Part shown: positions 35,033-43,125 of the stretch, piece by piece
Numbering within the stretch: position 1 is the first letter of the stretch
Layout of the letters: every line of letters begins with the position of its first letter
From: Pirellula sp.
Lineage (GTDB): Bacteria > Planctomycetota > Planctomycetia > Pirellulales > PNKZ01
Direction of reading: 5' to 3'
Assembly: GCA_013822735.1 (NCBI GenBank)
Contig: PNKZ01000019.1
Location: 62,001 to 126,000 of the forward strand
Length of the DNA: 64,000 nt
Made by a program: the position numbers and the translations under genes
Notes under the pieces: model-generated
Told to the model about the DNA's origin: nothing
The model's input: only the letters and a program-made list of their open reading frames with translations
Databases searched by the model: none

Positions 35033-35258
35033 TGGGCGAATACTCGGCCGGCTTGCTCGGCTGCTTGAGCATCCGCACTTTCACGACTTGAAGAGTTGGC
35101 GCATCGATATGCTGGTCTGCTTCCTCGTGGCCGCGGTGATGACGCCGGCGAACGCCGACCCGAATCGCTTTTACTACATTGCCGTTCCTTTGTTTGTCGG
35201 CTGGATGTTCGTTCGTTTCGTGATTTCTCGGCGGAAGTTGCCGGATGACGTCGGATGA
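35022..35258 (+). CDS. Small membrane protein overlapping the previous gene
   Basis: 78 residues from the ATG at 35022, preceded by GGGAG at 35011-35015. Two hydrophobic segments (IDMLVCFLVAAVMTPAN and FYYIAVPLFVGWMFVRFVI) flank a short loop. The N-terminus (RLARLLEHPHFHDLK) is amphipathic. Function unknown; the coding overlap suggests it works with the soluble protein upstream. Confidence 0.55.
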   Translation: MATDGRILGRLARLLEHPHFHDLKSWRIDMLVCFLVAAVMTPANADPNRFYYIAVPLFVGWMFVRFVISRRKLPDDVG

Positions 35259-35440
35259 GTGCCATCGGATGGCGATGATTTGTCAGCGTAGATCGTGCCG
35301 GAACGTACGGTCGATCGAGCGCGGATGGGAAACGCGCGGTCCGGCGTTCTGCGGCGCGGCCCTCATCCGGCCTTTGGCCACCTTCTCCCAGGGGGAGAAG
35401 GGTTCGGAGGAGACCGAACCGAGGAGATACGTTGCGAGTT
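35259..35440. repeat. Family-R repeat, right boundary of the low-GC patch
   Basis: 35328-35404 is the 77-bp element, 75 of 77 positions identical to 30054-30130 and in the same orientation. Weaker similarity extends about 55 bases upstream. Confidence 0.85.
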
Positions 35441-36610
35441 TTATTCAAATAGCGACGTGCCGCCGCGGGTTTCTTTGACCAGCATTTGGATGAAGTGCAT
35501 CTTTTTGAGCACCGGGCGCGACATGACGAACGGGTAGTAGTCGTGCTGGCCCATGCTGCGGGCGAGTTCGTTGAGCACCGTCGTCAGCTGCACCCAGGAG
35601 TTGACGAGGAGGATCACGCGCTTCGCGTCCGGCGCGTCGGGATCGTAGAGGTCTTGGTGCGTGAACGGCTCGACTGCCTGCTCGACGTCTTCCCCTTTGA
35701 GGCCGAAGCGCAAGGCCGTGTCGAGGCTGTCGACCACGTGCAGGTAGTGGGCCCAGGTTTCGGCCCAATCTTCCCACGGATGCACCGAGGCGTAGGAACT
35801 GATGTATTGGTCGGCCCAATTCGGCGGCGGGCCTTGCTCGTAATTCTTCTTGAGTGCCGCGGCGTAATCTTGTCGCTCGTCGCCGAAGAGCGCGCGAAAC
35901 TTCTCAAGCCACGGCGTGCCGACGACGAGCCGGTCCCAATAGTAGTGGCCGACTTCGTGACGGAAGTGCCCGAGCAGCGTGCGATACGGTTCGCGCAGCT
36001 CGTGTCGGGTTTTCTCGCGGACGGAGTCGTTCGCCTCTTCGATGTTGAGCGTGATTAAGCCGCCGGCATGGCCGGTGAGCACGCGCGGGCCTTTTTCAGG
36101 CGAGCGGAGAAAATCGAACATCAGGCCGTGTTCCGGATCTTCGCTCACCTTCGAAGCGACCGGTAGGCCGAGGCTCAAGAGTTGGGCGACGAGTCGGCGT
36201 TTGGCGTTTTCGATTCGGCGCCACCAGAGTCCGTTGTCGGGGTCGTCGAGCACGGGAATGGTGCGATTGAGTCGGCAGGAGCGGCAGAGCGGTTCGGCTT
36301 CGTCGGCGCGCACGAGCCAATTGCAGCCGGCCGGCGACTCGAAGTTTTCGCAACGCTTCCAGGTCGTCGATTCTTCTAGATCCTCGCCGTCGAGCTTCCA
36401 CGTGCCCGGCGCTTCGGCAAGCTCCATCGAGCGCACTTGCAATAGCTCGGGCGCGTAGCCTAACTGCGCTTTGCAGCCGAGGCACAAGCTGTTGTGAAAA
36501 AAGACGGGGCGTTCGCAGCGGCAAGCGAAGGCGCTGCGGCGCCCGCCCGGCTCGTCGGATCGCCAGGCCTCGACCAAGCGTTTGGTGATCGCTTCAAAGA
36601 TGTTTGCCAT
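35441..36610 (-). CDS. Putative zinc-binding metallopeptidase with N-terminal zinc ribbon (Peptidase_Mx1-like)
   Basis: 389 residues. The N-terminal zinc ribbon has CRCERPVFFHNSLCLGC at about 30-46 and a second set of cysteines (CENF, CNWL, CRSCRL) near 87-115. The peptidase part carries FRHEVGHYYWDRLV near 217 with the HExxH zinc site; the distal SSYASVHPWEDWAETWAHYL supplies a conserved acidic/His cluster. This matches the paired zinc-ribbon plus Mx1 peptidase family found across bacteria. No signal peptide, so cytoplasmic; target unknown. Confidence 0.88.
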   Translation of the reverse strand: MANIFEAITKRLVEAWRSDEPGGRRSAFACRCERPVFFHNSLCLGCKAQLGYAPELLQVRSMELAEAPGTWKLDGEDLEESTTWKRCENFESPAGCNWLVRADEAEPLCRSCRLNRTIPVLDDPDNGLWWRRIENAKRRLVAQLLSLGLPVASKVSEDPEHGLMFDFLRSPEKGPRVLTGHAGGLITLNIEEANDSVREKTRHELREPYRTLLGHFRHEVGHYYWDRLVVGTPWLEKFRALFGDERQDYAAALKKNYEQGPPPNWADQYISSYASVHPWEDWAETWAHYLHVVDSLDTALRFGLKGEDVEQAVEPFTHQDLYDPDAPDAKRVILLVNSWVQLTTVLNELARSMGQHDYYPFVMSRPVLKKMHFIQMLVKETRGGTSLFE

Positions 36611-36862
36611 TAGGTGTGCGTGTCATGTGCGAGGGGGAGTGCGTGCGGTATCGCCCGTCGATTTTAGCACGGGTATTTCACGAAGAAACGCGCCGTCGGT
36701 GCGGAATGCCGCGGCGTGCAGATTGGCGCGGCCGCGACACGAAGTTGGTCGGGGACCCGGTCGCCGCCGCGCAAGTAGCTTTTTAAAGTTGCATTACGTG
36801 CCGCGCGGATGGTCTGATGACGGACTACGAAGCGGTGCTTAACTCTGTCCCGGAGCTTTCCG

Positions 36863-37237
36863 ATGCCGACCTTGCGTACTGTTCTCGGCTGCCTCATGTT
36901 CCTCTTGCCGTGCGCGGCGGCGGCGGCCGAACCGACCGAGCCGAGTATGGGGCGCTACAACATTCGCTCCTACGGAGCTTCGAACCGGCCGCCGATTTTT
37001 CTCGGCCACTTCGTCTTGGAGGCCGGCGGGAAGTACACGGTGCACCTGCCCGGCGGTCGGATGGTGGGCGAAGGGACGTACGAGTTCGACTCGGCGAATA
37101 AGGAGGTGAAGTGGCTGACCGGCAAGTATAAGGACGAAGCCTGGGAGGGTCGGTTCCTCGTGGCGAGCGACGAGAAGACGCCGGTGATCTGGCTGAAATC
37201 GACGACGCGAGCGACGTATGCGCCGGAGGATAAGTAG
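36863..37237 (+). CDS. Small secreted protein
   Basis: 124 residues. ATG after CCGGAG. Signal peptide MPTLRTVLGCLMFLLPCAAA. The mature 100 residues form a beta-type domain (GRYNIRSYGASNRPPIFLGH, LEAGGKYTVHLPGGRMVGEG, EVKWLTGKYKDEAW), resembling small lipocalin-like or avidin-like barrels seen as solitary secreted proteins in planctomycetes. No binding site can be named. A C/T-rich hairpin element follows at 37253-37301. Confidence 0.6.
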   Translation: MPTLRTVLGCLMFLLPCAAAAAEPTEPSMGRYNIRSYGASNRPPIFLGHFVLEAGGKYTVHLPGGRMVGEGTYEFDSANKEVKWLTGKYKDEAWEGRFLVASDEKTPVIWLKSTTRATYAPEDK

Positions 37238-37252
37238 GGCGCTGTAGTCCCT

Positions 37253-37301
37253 TACCCCTCACCACTGGCCCCTCTCCCGCAAGGGGCGAGGGGAACCAAA
37301 C
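37253..37301. terminator. Family-C-like hairpin between converging genes
   Basis: CCCCTCTCCCGCAAGGGGCG forms an imperfect stem, and the end GGGGAACCAAACG matches the family-C end. It lies between the converging 3' ends at 37237 and 37318 and could stop transcription from both sides. Confidence 0.45.
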
Positions 37302-37317
37302 GAGCGCGCGATAACGA

Positions 37318-38739
37318 CTACGGGCTCGGAACGATCTCGACGGTGAGCGCGCCGGCGTTGTCGTGGAGTTCGCCGTTGGAGTCGTTCACGCGGAGGTAGA
37401 GCGTGCCGGCCGTGGAGGGCTCGATGATCGTGTCGAGGCCGAGCCCGATAGGTTGAAGCATCGCGGGTTGGAGCATCGCCGGCGGAAGCGTCGCCGGTGA
37501 AACGCCTGCCGCGGGGGCGTCGGGTTCCACGGCGCCTAACAGCATGCCCAGCGGGCGGCTGCGGTAGTAGCGGAGCGTGATGCCGCCGGGCTCGCACGGC
37601 CAAGGCTTTTGCGTACTCGTGCCGGCGGCAGCGTCGACCGGTGACAAGGCGATTTGGTAGCGGCCGACGGCGCGGATGCGATACTTCCGCCCTGCTTCGA
37701 GGCGCACGCCCGACGATTGCCAGCCCCGGTCGGCGGCGATCGTCGTCTTGGCGCCGGCCGGTGCGAGGGGGCGGCCGGAGGAAAACGTGATCGCCGCGCG
37801 CGGTACGTCGACGCCGTATTCCAAGTCATTCGCGAAGACGAGCCACTCGCGGCGCAGTTCGGCGAGTTCGGCGGCGTAGATACGTCGAAAGGCGGCGTTG
37901 AATTGCGGATCGTTCACCGACTTCTGCAGCGCGCGGAATGACGCGCGGTAGCGGGGATGGCCGTCGAGAAACGTCGCCAAGGCCCAACACCAGGCGTACG
38001 ATTCGTTGTCGGTGAAGCTCGGCACGGCGTCGTTGACGATGTCGTCGATGCCCCGCATCCGGCCGGCGGCGATTTCGGCTTTGACGAGCGCGATGCGGCC
38101 CCAGAGCGGTACGTCTGCTTTGTGCCGCGGCACGACGCCGAGCGTGAGTTTGCCTTCGGCCCAAAGGTGCGTGCCGAGCAATTCGGCGACCCCTTCCATA
38201 TACCATCCGGCGCCGCAGGAGCCGAGCTGCGTGTTCATGAAGCCGTGCGTACCTTCGTGCAGCAGCAAGTGCCGGCGATAGTAGTCGCTCGGTTGATCGT
38301 AGAGCCAAAGATCGTGGCCGCCGGAGTAGCCGTTTTTGAAATCGGGCAACTCTTTCGGCGCCAGGCCGGCGGCTGCGAAACGTTCGCGGCTTTGCATGAG
38401 GAAGCCGCGCATCCGCCAGTCGGCGAGCTTGGCCGGATCGATGCCGAAGTATTCGGCCCACTGCGGCACGGCGGCGTCGAACACTTGCGGCAACTCGTCG
38501 ACGGCCGGCGACGACGGCACGTCGGTGTAGAGCGTGAGATGCTTGCTCTGGAGAACGCGAAACCCGGCGGCGCGGGCCACGTCCGGATCGAGCGCGGCGG
38601 GCTCGGCGGCACGGAGAGGAGCCACAGAGGCGTAGACGCACAGGGCAAGAAAAATTGCTGAATGCCGAATGCTGAATGCGGAACAGCGGAAGGACTGTTT
38701 GTCGTTCGGCATTCTGCATTCAGCATTCAGCATTGGCAT
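37318..38739 (-). CDS. Secreted HExxH protein (gluzincin-like)
   Basis: Up to 473 residues. The zinc site is HLLLHEGTHGFM near residue 160, and MEGVAELLGTHLW about 22 residues on supplies a third ligand Glu, so the layout parallels the DUF1570-like gene at 13881 but the sequence is different. The C-terminal half (GVRLEAGRKYRIRAVGRYQI, LYLRVNDSNGELHDNAG) is a beta-sandwich similar to LecA/PA-IL-type sugar-binding domains. The start is uncertain: the first 26 residues are translated from a palindromic repeat (38657-38731), and the hydrophobic SIRHSAIFLALCVYASV then serves as the signal core. Confidence 0.78.
   Translation of the reverse strand: MPMLNAECRMPNDKQSFRCSAFSIRHSAIFLALCVYASVAPLRAAEPAALDPDVARAAGFRVLQSKHLTLYTDVPSSPAVDELPQVFDAAVPQWAEYFGIDPAKLADWRMRGFLMQSRERFAAAGLAPKELPDFKNGYSGGHDLWLYDQPSDYYRRHLLLHEGTHGFMNTQLGSCGAGWYMEGVAELLGTHLWAEGKLTLGVVPRHKADVPLWGRIALVKAEIAAGRMRGIDDIVNDAVPSFTDNESYAWCWALATFLDGHPRYRASFRALQKSVNDPQFNAAFRRIYAAELAELRREWLVFANDLEYGVDVPRAAITFSSGRPLAPAGAKTTIAADRGWQSSGVRLEAGRKYRIRAVGRYQIALSPVDAAAGTSTQKPWPCEPGGITLRYYRSRPLGMLLGAVEPDAPAAGVSPATLPPAMLQPAMLQPIGLGLDTIIEPSTAGTLYLRVNDSNGELHDNAGALTVEIVPSP
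38657..38731. repeat. GAATGC palindrome inside the 5' end of the HExxH gene
   Basis: Left arm 38657-38681 (GCTGAATGCCGAATGCTGAA...) and right arm 38707-38731 are complementary except for about three positions, separated by 25 bases. The arms consist of near-tandem GCTGAATGC units. Confidence 0.8.
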
Positions 38740-38744
38740 TGCCG

Positions 38745-41393
38745 TTACAGCGCCCGGCGGTACTTCTTCTTCGGCGGCGGTTTCGGCGGGCCCCCTTCGG
38801 GCGCTTCCGCTTCGAAGCCGACGTCGCTCGTGATGTACTTCGTGCTCGCGGCCTGCGCGGCGGCTTGAGCGGCTTCCATGTTGTCGCGGGCCTTGCGGCT
38901 CGTGGTTTCGAAGCCTTCGATTTCGTCGCGGCGGAGCTGCTTGTCGATGCGCATTTCAATACGCGTGAGCTCGCCGCCCTCTTCCGGCGTGACGAACGTG
39001 TAGGCTACGCCTTCGCGGCCCATGCGCCCGGTACGGCCGACGCGATGGACATAGTCGTCGCAGAAGGCCGGCACGTCGTAGTTGATGATGTGCGAGATGT
39101 TGCTCACGTCGATACCGCGGCCGACGACGTCGGTCGCCACCAAGTGCTTCACGCGCCCTTCGCGGAAGGCCGACATCACGCGATCGCGCACGCTTTGCGA
39201 AAGGTCGCCGTGGATGCAGGCCGAGCCTTCCACTTTCTTTTGCAAGTGGTGGTGAATCTTCTCCGTGCCGCGCTTCGTGCGGCAGAAGATGATCGACTGC
39301 GTCGGGTTTTCCCGCGCGATGAGCTTCATCAACAGGTCGAACTTCTTGTCGGTGTCGACCGTGAAGTAGAACTGTTCAATCGTGTCGGCCGACACGTCGG
39401 TCGGCGAGAAGTTCATCGATTCCGGCTCGCGCATGTAGCGCCGCGCCAGCTTCTCGACCGGCGGCGGCACCGTGGCGCTGAGCAACAGCGTCTGCCGCGA
39501 TTGCGGACAGCTCCGCAGAATCTTTTCGATGTCGGGTCGGAAGCCGATGTCGAGCATGCGGTCGGCTTCGTCGAGCACGACGAGCTTCAGCGAGCTGAGT
39601 TGCAGCGTGCCGCGCGCTAAGTGATCGAGCACGCGCCCGGGCGTACCGACGACGACTTCGACGCCGCTCTTCAAGCGTTCGACTTGTTGGCGAATGGGCT
39701 TGCCGCCGTAGACGGCGAGAATACTCGACTTGCGACCGACGGCCAGCTTTTCGAATTCGTCTTTCACTTGCACGGCGAGCTCACGCGTCGGCACCAGCAC
39801 GATGGCTTGCGGCGCGGCGTGGGCGTGGTGCGCTTCGAGCGCTTCCAAAATCGGCACGACGAACGAGGCCGTCTTGCCGGTACCGGTGCGCGCTTGGCCG
39901 AGCACGTCGACTCCGGCGAGGGCCCGGGGAATGAGCCCGGCTTGAATCGGCGACGGCTCTTCGTAGCCGGCGTCGGCCAAGGCGCTCATCATCACGTCGG
40001 AGAGGCCCATCGTGGAGAAGCCGCCGGTGTAGGTCTTTTCCGTTCGCTCGACTTTCGCGCGCGGGGCCGGCGCTTCCATGTCGTCGATGTCGTGGGCGTC
40101 GTATTCCGATTCGAACTTGCCGCGCCCGCCCCGGTCGCCGCCGGGCTTGCGGTCGCGATCGCGCCCACGGTCGGGTCCGCCGCGTTCACGGCTGCCGCGT
40201 CCCTCGCGACGTCCTTCCCGGTCGCTGCGACCTTCGCGGCGGCCTTCTTCCTCGCGCCGACGAGGCGGCGGCGAACGTGTTTCTTCAGGGCGAACATCCG
40301 CGCGAATTTCTTCGGCGGGAGCGTCGCTCGGTCGTTCGACGTCGTCGATGCGCGGCGCCGCGGCGCGCGGTTCGGCGGGACGACCTTCCGTCGAACGAGG
40401 CGGCTCGGGTCGGCGATTGCCGGAGCGGCGCTGTTCTGAGTGACGGGGCTCGGAGTGACGCGGTTCCGAGCGACGCGGTTCGGCGTCGCGCGAGCCTGCT
40501 TCACGCGGCGCGGCATCCCGAGGTGCGGCATCCCGAGGGGCCGCGCCTTGTTCGTAATCGTCGCGCGGTCGGGCCGGCGGACGAGGCCGGCTCGGCGGTA
40601 CGTCGCTGCGGCGAGCTTCCGGCGCGCGGGCCGGGGCCGGCGGCGGCGAAAGATCGTCTTCTTCCTCATCGTCGTCGAAATCTACAAACGCCGTGTAGCC
40701 TTGCGGCGGCCGGCTCTGCGGCGGGCGACTTTGGGGCGGGCGCTGCGGCGGACGTCCCTCCGACGTGCGACCCTGCGGAGGCCGACCTTCTGCCGGTCGT
40801 CCCTCTTGCGATCGAGCTTGCGGCGGACGAGCCGGGCGACGTTCTTGCGAACGACCTTCCGGAGCGCGCCCTTCCTGCGAGCGCCCCTGCGGGCGACTGC
40901 CCCCTTCAGGTTGCTGTCCTTGCGGACGATTGCTGCGCGGCGGGCGGTCGTCGCGCCGCGGCGGCCTCGGCGGCGGAGTCGTGGGACGAACGTCGTCGTG
41001 ATCGTCGATCAGATCGTGATCGAGATCTTCCAGCCAATCGGTCACCGGCGGCTCGCGACCCGTGTGTTGCGGCGGCGGCGGAGTGCGGCGCGGCGGGCGA
41101 CCTTGTTCCGGCGGGCGACCCTGCGGCGGACGTCGTCCGGCCGAAGGTGTGCCCGACGATGCGGGGCCCGAGGAAGGTGTGCCCGAGGACGATGGGCCGT
41201 TGGACGATGGTCCGGAGGAAGGTGGCGATCCTTCAGGGCGGCGACCACGGCCGCGGCCTCCACGACGTCGCTTGCGCGGCGGGCGATCACCAGATGAATT
41301 GTTCGGGTCTTGCGGCTCGGGTCCGTCGTTAGTTGTCAATGCAGATCTATGGGGAGAGAGGAGTAAGGAGAGGCGGTGCGTGCAGCGAAACAT
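38745..41393 (-). CDS. DEAD-box RNA helicase with a 450-residue disordered head
   Basis: 882 residues. The core from about 453 has the Q motif (FSTMGLSDVMMSAL, EEPSPIQ), Walker A ARTGTGKT, PTRELA, TPGRV, VLDEADRM, LLSATV, IFCRTKRG, ATDVVGRGID and HRVGRTGR, all in order. It unwinds RNA, as RhlE/DeaD-type enzymes do in ribosome assembly and cold response. The head is unusual: a basic RRGGRGRGRR patch, then repeated RPPQGR, RSQEGR and PRHSEPRH units, plus one acidic island (FDDDEEEDD). The exact start is unsure; a TTG at residue 20 (TTNDGPEP) may be used. Five bases separate its stop from the start of the following HExxH gene. Confidence 0.93.
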   Translation of the reverse strand: MFRCTHRLSLLLSPHRSALTTNDGPEPQDPNNSSGDRPPRKRRRGGRGRGRRPEGSPPSSGPSSNGPSSSGTPSSGPASSGTPSAGRRPPQGRPPEQGRPPRRTPPPPQHTGREPPVTDWLEDLDHDLIDDHDDVRPTTPPPRPPRRDDRPPRSNRPQGQQPEGGSRPQGRSQEGRAPEGRSQERRPARPPQARSQEGRPAEGRPPQGRTSEGRPPQRPPQSRPPQSRPPQGYTAFVDFDDDEEEDDLSPPPAPARAPEARRSDVPPSRPRPPARPRDDYEQGAAPRDAAPRDAAPREAGSRDAEPRRSEPRHSEPRHSEQRRSGNRRPEPPRSTEGRPAEPRAAAPRIDDVERPSDAPAEEIRADVRPEETRSPPPRRREEEGRREGRSDREGRREGRGSRERGGPDRGRDRDRKPGGDRGGRGKFESEYDAHDIDDMEAPAPRAKVERTEKTYTGGFSTMGLSDVMMSALADAGYEEPSPIQAGLIPRALAGVDVLGQARTGTGKTASFVVPILEALEAHHAHAAPQAIVLVPTRELAVQVKDEFEKLAVGRKSSILAVYGGKPIRQQVERLKSGVEVVVGTPGRVLDHLARGTLQLSSLKLVVLDEADRMLDIGFRPDIEKILRSCPQSRQTLLLSATVPPPVEKLARRYMREPESMNFSPTDVSADTIEQFYFTVDTDKKFDLLMKLIARENPTQSIIFCRTKRGTEKIHHHLQKKVEGSACIHGDLSQSVRDRVMSAFREGRVKHLVATDVVGRGIDVSNISHIINYDVPAFCDDYVHRVGRTGRMGREGVAYTFVTPEEGGELTRIEMRIDKQLRRDEIEGFETTSRKARDNMEAAQAAAQAASTKYITSDVGFEAEAPEGGPPKPPPKKKYRRAL

Positions 41394-41749
41394 CGCTGAC
41401 CCGAAACCGGCATCGACTGGCGACGCGGCAGATCAAGCGATTGTGCGCACAGGCGCGGCCGGCGCCCCCCAACTCAAATCTTTCACCAAGGAGACGCCCG
41501 AAACAACAGCCCTAACCCTATCAGGGATGGCCGAATTCGTCAAATCTCGGGCACTTCGCGGAACAGAGTCCGTAGGGTGGGTCGAGCGAGACCGAGGCCC
41601 ACGCGGAACCGACCGGATTTCGCGCCCAGACGCGAAGTCGCAAAGATCGCGGCAGCCGACGCGAATTCCTCCAACTTGGCACTGTCGGGCTATTGAGTGC
41701 GCGGCATTCGGGCGTTCGCAATTTGGACCGACGGACATCGTTTCCTAAG
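41394..41749. repeat. Divergent gap with GTGGGTCGAGCG and GCGAAGTCGCAAAG elements
   Basis: 41570-41603 is an inverted copy of the GCGTGGGCCTCGCT element, and 41617-41650 is a copy of the GCGAAGACGCAAAG element. The upstream part (41394-41560) is the probable promoter region of the helicase gene; no clear boxes are identifiable. Confidence 0.5.
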
Positions 41750-41995
41750 ATGACTCACATGAAGGCCGTCCAAATACTGCAGAACGTCTCGTTCGCGCTG
41801 GCAACGGCCTCTCTAGGGCTCGTTATCTGGTCCCAAGTGGTTTGGGATGGGTGGGGCTACGACTACCCACTGTGGAAAGGCGTCGTGAATGTTGCCGCGA
41901 TCGGCGGATGGTATCTCGGCTGGATATTACTTATTTCTTCGGCGGGCGCGAGTTTAGCGGCGATGTTACTTCGTCGACGGCGCGGCGACATGTAA
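41750..41995 (+). CDS. Small membrane protein
   Basis: 81 residues from the ATG at 41750; a second ATG at 41759 is as good. Two hydrophobic segments: ILQNVSFALATASLGLVIWS and GVVNVAAIGGWYLGWILLIS, running on into ASLAAMLL, and a basic RRRRGDM tail that should stay inside. Function unknown. The gap before the next gene carries the GCGTGGGCCTCGCT repeat. Confidence 0.5.
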   Translation: MTHMKAVQILQNVSFALATASLGLVIWSQVVWDGWGYDYPLWKGVVNVAAIGGWYLGWILLISSAGASLAAMLLRRRRGDM

Positions 41996-42039
41996 TTACG
42001 GATCGATTGCCGCGTGGGCCTCGCTTTGCTCGACCCACC

Positions 42040-42297
42040 CTACGCCGCCGCCGTCATGAGCACGGCGAACAAAACGCACCCGGCAATCAGCAGCCAGATC
42101 AATGCGAACGCGATGAAGGCAATTTCCATCGTCGATCGACCGACGACTCCGAAGGCGCCCAAGGCAATCGCGGTCGCATAGGCCAGCAGGCTCGCATATC
42201 CCCAACGCATGCAGAAGCAGATCAAGCAAACGCCTAAGAGCGCAGCTTGGCCGATGAATAAATGACGCAGGCGACGTGTGAAGGGTTTGCCGTTCAT
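42040..42297 (-). CDS. Small integral membrane protein
   Basis: 85 residues from the ATG at 42297. A basic N-terminus (KPFTRRLRHL) is followed by three hydrophobic segments: FIGQAALLGVCLICFCMRWG, ASLLAYATAIALGAFGVVG and IAFIAFALIWLLIAGCVLFA. Function unknown. It converges on the small membrane protein at 41750-41995, with the GCGTGGGCCTCGCT repeat between and partly overlapping its 3' end. Confidence 0.5.
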   Translation of the reverse strand: MNGKPFTRRLRHLFIGQAALLGVCLICFCMRWGYASLLAYATAIALGAFGVVGRSTMEIAFIAFALIWLLIAGCVLFAVLMTAAA

Positions 42298-42646
42298 GCC
42301 CGCCATCGTACCGCGCGGGGATTCGCGATCCAAAGAACTCGGCGGCCGAAGGCAAGCCGGGCAGAGTTCGCGCCAAGACGCAAAGACGCCAAGAGGGATC
42401 GGTCAAGGAGTTCACACCATCGGCAGCGATCTTTGCGTCTTCGCGTCTGGGCGCGAAATCCGCTCGATTCCGCGTGGGCCTCGCTTGGCTCGACCCATCC
42501 TACGGCTCCCCCATCAAACAACACAGGCCGGCGGGGCGATGCCTAAGCATCGGCCCGTCGGCCTCTCTCGTTGTATCAAGTGCGATTTCGCCGAGGAGGG
42601 GATCCTACGGGCACAATCGCGTCGTCAGAAGCTCCGCGCTTGCGGA
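42298..42646. repeat. Gap with GCGAAGACGCAAAG palindrome and GCGTGGGCCTCGCT repeat
   Basis: Left arm 42370-42394 (TCGCGCCAAGACGCAAAGAC) and right arm 42431-42460 (CTTTGCGTCTTCGCGTCTGG) form an imperfect palindrome; the second repeat follows at 42470-42500. No gene seen. Confidence 0.65.
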
Positions 42647-42748
42647 CTACTTCTTGCCCTTCTTGGCCGGACCCTTCGTCTTGGTCGACGGGGCAGGCTT
42701 GGCGGCGGGCTTGGCGGTCTTAGCAGCGGGCTTCTTGGCAGCGGCCAT
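42647..42748 (-). CDS. 33-residue Lys/Ala/Pro peptide resembling a histone H1 tail
   Basis: A 33-codon gene, ATG at 42748, stop TAG at 42649-42647, with GGAAGGAA 8-16 bases before the start. The product starts MAAAKKPAAKTAKPAAKPAP and ends KTKGPAKKGKK: only Met, Ala, Lys, Pro, Thr, Ser and Gly, in the AKPAAK pattern of H1-type C-terminal tails and of bacterial Hc1/KfrA-type tails. It would bind nucleic acid through charge. The repetitive codons without stops and the Shine-Dalgarno-like leader argue for a real gene, but a degenerate fragment of a longer gene is possible. Confidence 0.6.
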   Translation of the reverse strand: MAAAKKPAAKTAKPAAKPAPSTKTKGPAKKGKK

Positions 42749-43125
42749 GGTCACAGATTCCTTCCAAAAATTCGGACTCCCTTATAGCAATCAAACGGCC
42801 TTCCCGAGAGCCCGAGGGAGGAAGACCGCTTCGACCTGAGAACCCGGCGTCCGTTTCGCCGGCGAAAGCGCGTCGCGACATCCGTGTCGCCGTTGCCTTC
42901 ACCTGCGCGAACCGTTGCAAGCGTTCGTCACGTCCAACAATAGTTGATCGTCGAACACACGTTGTGCACGACGACAAAAGCGATTGAAGCAGGTTTCCCG
43001 CGCTTGCGTCAAGAGAAGTTCGCACCGTGTGAAAGATTTGTAGCGCGTGATGGTCGCGCAACGAGCGCGCAGGTCGCGCGCGTCGCCGGTTTTGCTCGGC
43101 CTCGCTCGGCGTTATAAATGAGGTC
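42749..43125. other. Intergenic region without recognised features
   Basis: Divergent promoter region of the small peptide gene and of the HEAT-like protein gene. It contains several GCGCG words near 43060-43085 but no repeat family, hairpin or gene that I can support. Confidence 0.5.

Noticed and set aside
40277-41332. Long frames opposite the helicase head
   Set aside because: They mirror the low-complexity head of the DEAD-box gene and have no independent signature.
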